From assembly GCA_964386435.1 (NCBI GenBank), contig CAYLSV010000053.1, positions 1-22,346 on the forward strand: a stretch of 22,346 nt of DNA, read 5' to 3'. Each line of letters begins with the position of its first letter. Positions within the stretch are counted from its first letter, which is position 1. Below are positions 21,269-22,346 of this stretch, piece by piece. The notes under the pieces were generated by a model, which worked only from the letters and a program-made list of their open reading frames with translations, searched no databases and was not told the origin of the DNA. This DNA is from CAYLSV01 sp964386435 (GTDB lineage: Bacteria; Planctomycetota; Phycisphaerae; Tepidisphaerales; Tepidisphaeraceae). A program made the position numbers and the translations under genes.

Positions 21269-22293
21269 GCAAGCCCCTGACTTTGTTGTCGTTGCAATTC
21301 GGCGGCGTCGCGGTGCTGGAGTGCCGCCGCCACGTCACCTTGCCTGGCGGCCAGCCGCGACAGCACCTCGAATGCCCGTGCGGCGACGGCCGGATCGCCG
21401 CAGCGGGCGGCGGCTTCGACCTGCAAGTGGTCTGCGTTGAGCCCTTGACGAATGGCCAGAGCCGCGTGCATCACGGCGGCATCGTGGTCCTGGCTCTCGG
21501 CTTCGAGCCGCTCCCGCAGGACGCGCCGGGCTTCGTCGGGTTCGGCCTCGGCAAGTAGCCGGGCCGCGATGGCTGTGGCCGGGCCGAGCCGGCGGAGCAC
21601 CGCCCGCGCCTCGTCGGGTTGCCCCAGCGCATCCCAGGCCCGCCACAGTTCCGGGCCGTCTGCCGCCGCCCCGGTCTCCGCCTGCCGCAGCAGCGTTGCT
21701 GCCAGGGTTGGGTTGTGCCGACCGAGCATTCGGGCCACCGGCAACAACAACGTGGAGAACTCCCGGGCGAACGCCGCCGCGGCTTTCACATCGCCGGCAT
21801 CGACCAGCGCCTGAGCCAGCCACAGCCGGTGCTCGGGCGTCACCTGCGCCAGCCCGGCCCGTCGCCAGCGATCGGCCGCGTCCGGCCAGCGCTCCTCGCT
21901 GGCGGTCCGGGCCATCGCCCGCAACACAGTGGCGGCCAGCCCGTTCATCACCTCTACGTCGGCACCCGCCGGCCAGTCCAGCTCGCCCCAATCGACCCAT
22001 TGGGCCGCCGCGAGCACATCATCCCAATCGGCGTCGGCAGCTTGACAATCCGACTCGGACGGCGACGAGATAATGAACTCTTCAAACAGCCAAGCCCCGA
22101 CGCCCACCAAACTCGCCGACTTAAGCATTCCGGTGTCGCTCGCCGCCACCCAACCCGACGCCAGCGTCAACCGGCCGGCCAAGTCGGGGTAGGCCCGGAC
22201 CCGCGGTCGGTCGGCGTAGCTACGATAATCTTGGGCGAGCGCCGCCAAGTCGTAGTCGCCCTGACTCAGCACGACGGCGAGGTCCGGCCGCAT
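21265..22293 (-). CDS. Helical-repeat (TPR-like) protein coupled to the Fic gene
   Basis: 342 aa, not recognised as a named family. The second half, from about residue 135, is almost all amphipathic helix rich in Ala, Leu and Arg, with repeated patterns such as LWLAQALVDAGDVKAAAAF, LWRAWDALGQPDEARAVL and LLAEAEPDEARRVL, each like a TPR or HAT helix pair. The first ~130 residues are of mixed composition (LTLASGWVAASDTGM, WDDVLAAAQWVDWGELDW) with no signal peptide or membrane segment. The ATG at 22293 lacks a clear ribosome binding site. The frame stays open to the window edge, so a start further upstream is possible. The 4-base overlap with fic suggests a partner, regulator or antitoxin-like role, which is only inferred. 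Confidence 0.75.
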   Translation of the reverse strand: MRPDLAVVLSQGDYDLAALAQDYRSYADRPRVRAYPDLAGRLTLASGWVAASDTGMLKSASLVGVGAWLFEEFIISSPSESDCQAADADWDDVLAAAQWVDWGELDWPAGADVEVMNGLAATVLRAMARTASEERWPDAADRWRRAGLAQVTPEHRLWLAQALVDAGDVKAAAAFAREFSTLLLPVARMLGRHNPTLAATLLRQAETGAAADGPELWRAWDALGQPDEARAVLRRLGPATAIAARLLAEAEPDEARRVLRERLEAESQDHDAAVMHAALAIRQGLNADHLQVEAAARCGDPAVAARAFEVLSRLAARQGDVAAALQHRDAAELQRQQSQGLA

Positions 22294-22346
22294 TAGAGCG
22301 TGTTCAGTCCATCTGTAGCGTGTAGCCGCAGTGCCGGAAGAACCCG

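Noticed and set aside
22304..22346. Possible C-terminal end of another minus-strand gene (FFRHCGYTLQMD then TGA)
   Set aside because: Only about 13 codons lie inside the window. The cysteine-glycine-tyrosine piece hints at a zinc ribbon, but this cannot be supported.
1..22346. CRISPR arrays, tRNA genes, insertion sequences
   Set aside because: The repeats seen are inverted pairs or 7-bp tandems without regular spacers; no cloverleaf-like sequence with a CCA-type end and no transposase was found.

Overview
The window is GC-rich bacterial DNA with densely packed genes and looks like a chromosome piece from a planctomycete, most likely of the Phycisphaerae type. The case rests on a secreted protein with an N-terminal LEPR-XLL motif and a C-terminal dockerin, pseudopilin-like modules, an ECF sigma factor overlapping a YfbK-type von Willebrand A protein, and LpxI (a Gram-negative lipid A enzyme). 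Two runs of ten N, inside serS and cysNC, show that this is a draft assembly. No phage, transposase, CRISPR array, tRNA or rRNA was seen.

Layout. 1-2459 (minus): serS, then a short rpsL-rpsG operon with its own terminator; fusA and tuf do not follow. 2616-4589 (plus): a secreted TPR/trypsin-like protease with a candidate promoter and a strong terminator. 4621-5439 (minus): a SAM methyltransferase. 5634-7526 (plus): a large malectin/pseudopilin-like/dockerin surface protein. 7519-10451 (minus): a compact run read as L,D-transpeptidase, gamma-glutamylcyclotransferase-like protein, class I glutamine amidotransferase-like hydrolase, and a GT4 glycosyltransferase. 10658-14379 (minus): an ECF sigma factor overlapping a membrane vWA protein, followed by a decayed vWA paralogue. 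14564-15315: a peroxiredoxin and a small conserved protein, divergent, with only 17 bp between their start codons. 15359-17667 (plus): Sua5 with an unusual N-terminal extension, and lpxI. 17862-22293 (minus): apt, cysNC, a Fic-domain protein and an overlapping helical-repeat protein.

Many intergenic spaces hold structured repeats. Seven loci carry GTAG/GGAG-type tetranucleotides (or close variants) next to short palindromes, mostly in inverted pairs: 1-72, 1424-1506, 5495-5587, 10526-10621, 11295-11381, 14448-14555 and 18445-18511. This is the layout of REP/BIME elements that RAYT transposases mobilise in other bacteria. They fall into three sequence types. In one type the palindrome cores differ between copies but remain self-complementary. 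Two heptanucleotide tandem repeats and two long inverted repeats lie in other gaps.

The observations I rate highest are the symmetric bidirectional, apparently leaderless promoter at 15020-15036; the REP-like families with covarying cores; the domain architecture of the dockerin protein; the natural Arg88 in ribosomal protein S12; the in-frame-shrunken vWA paralogue; and the Fic/helical-repeat gene pair.
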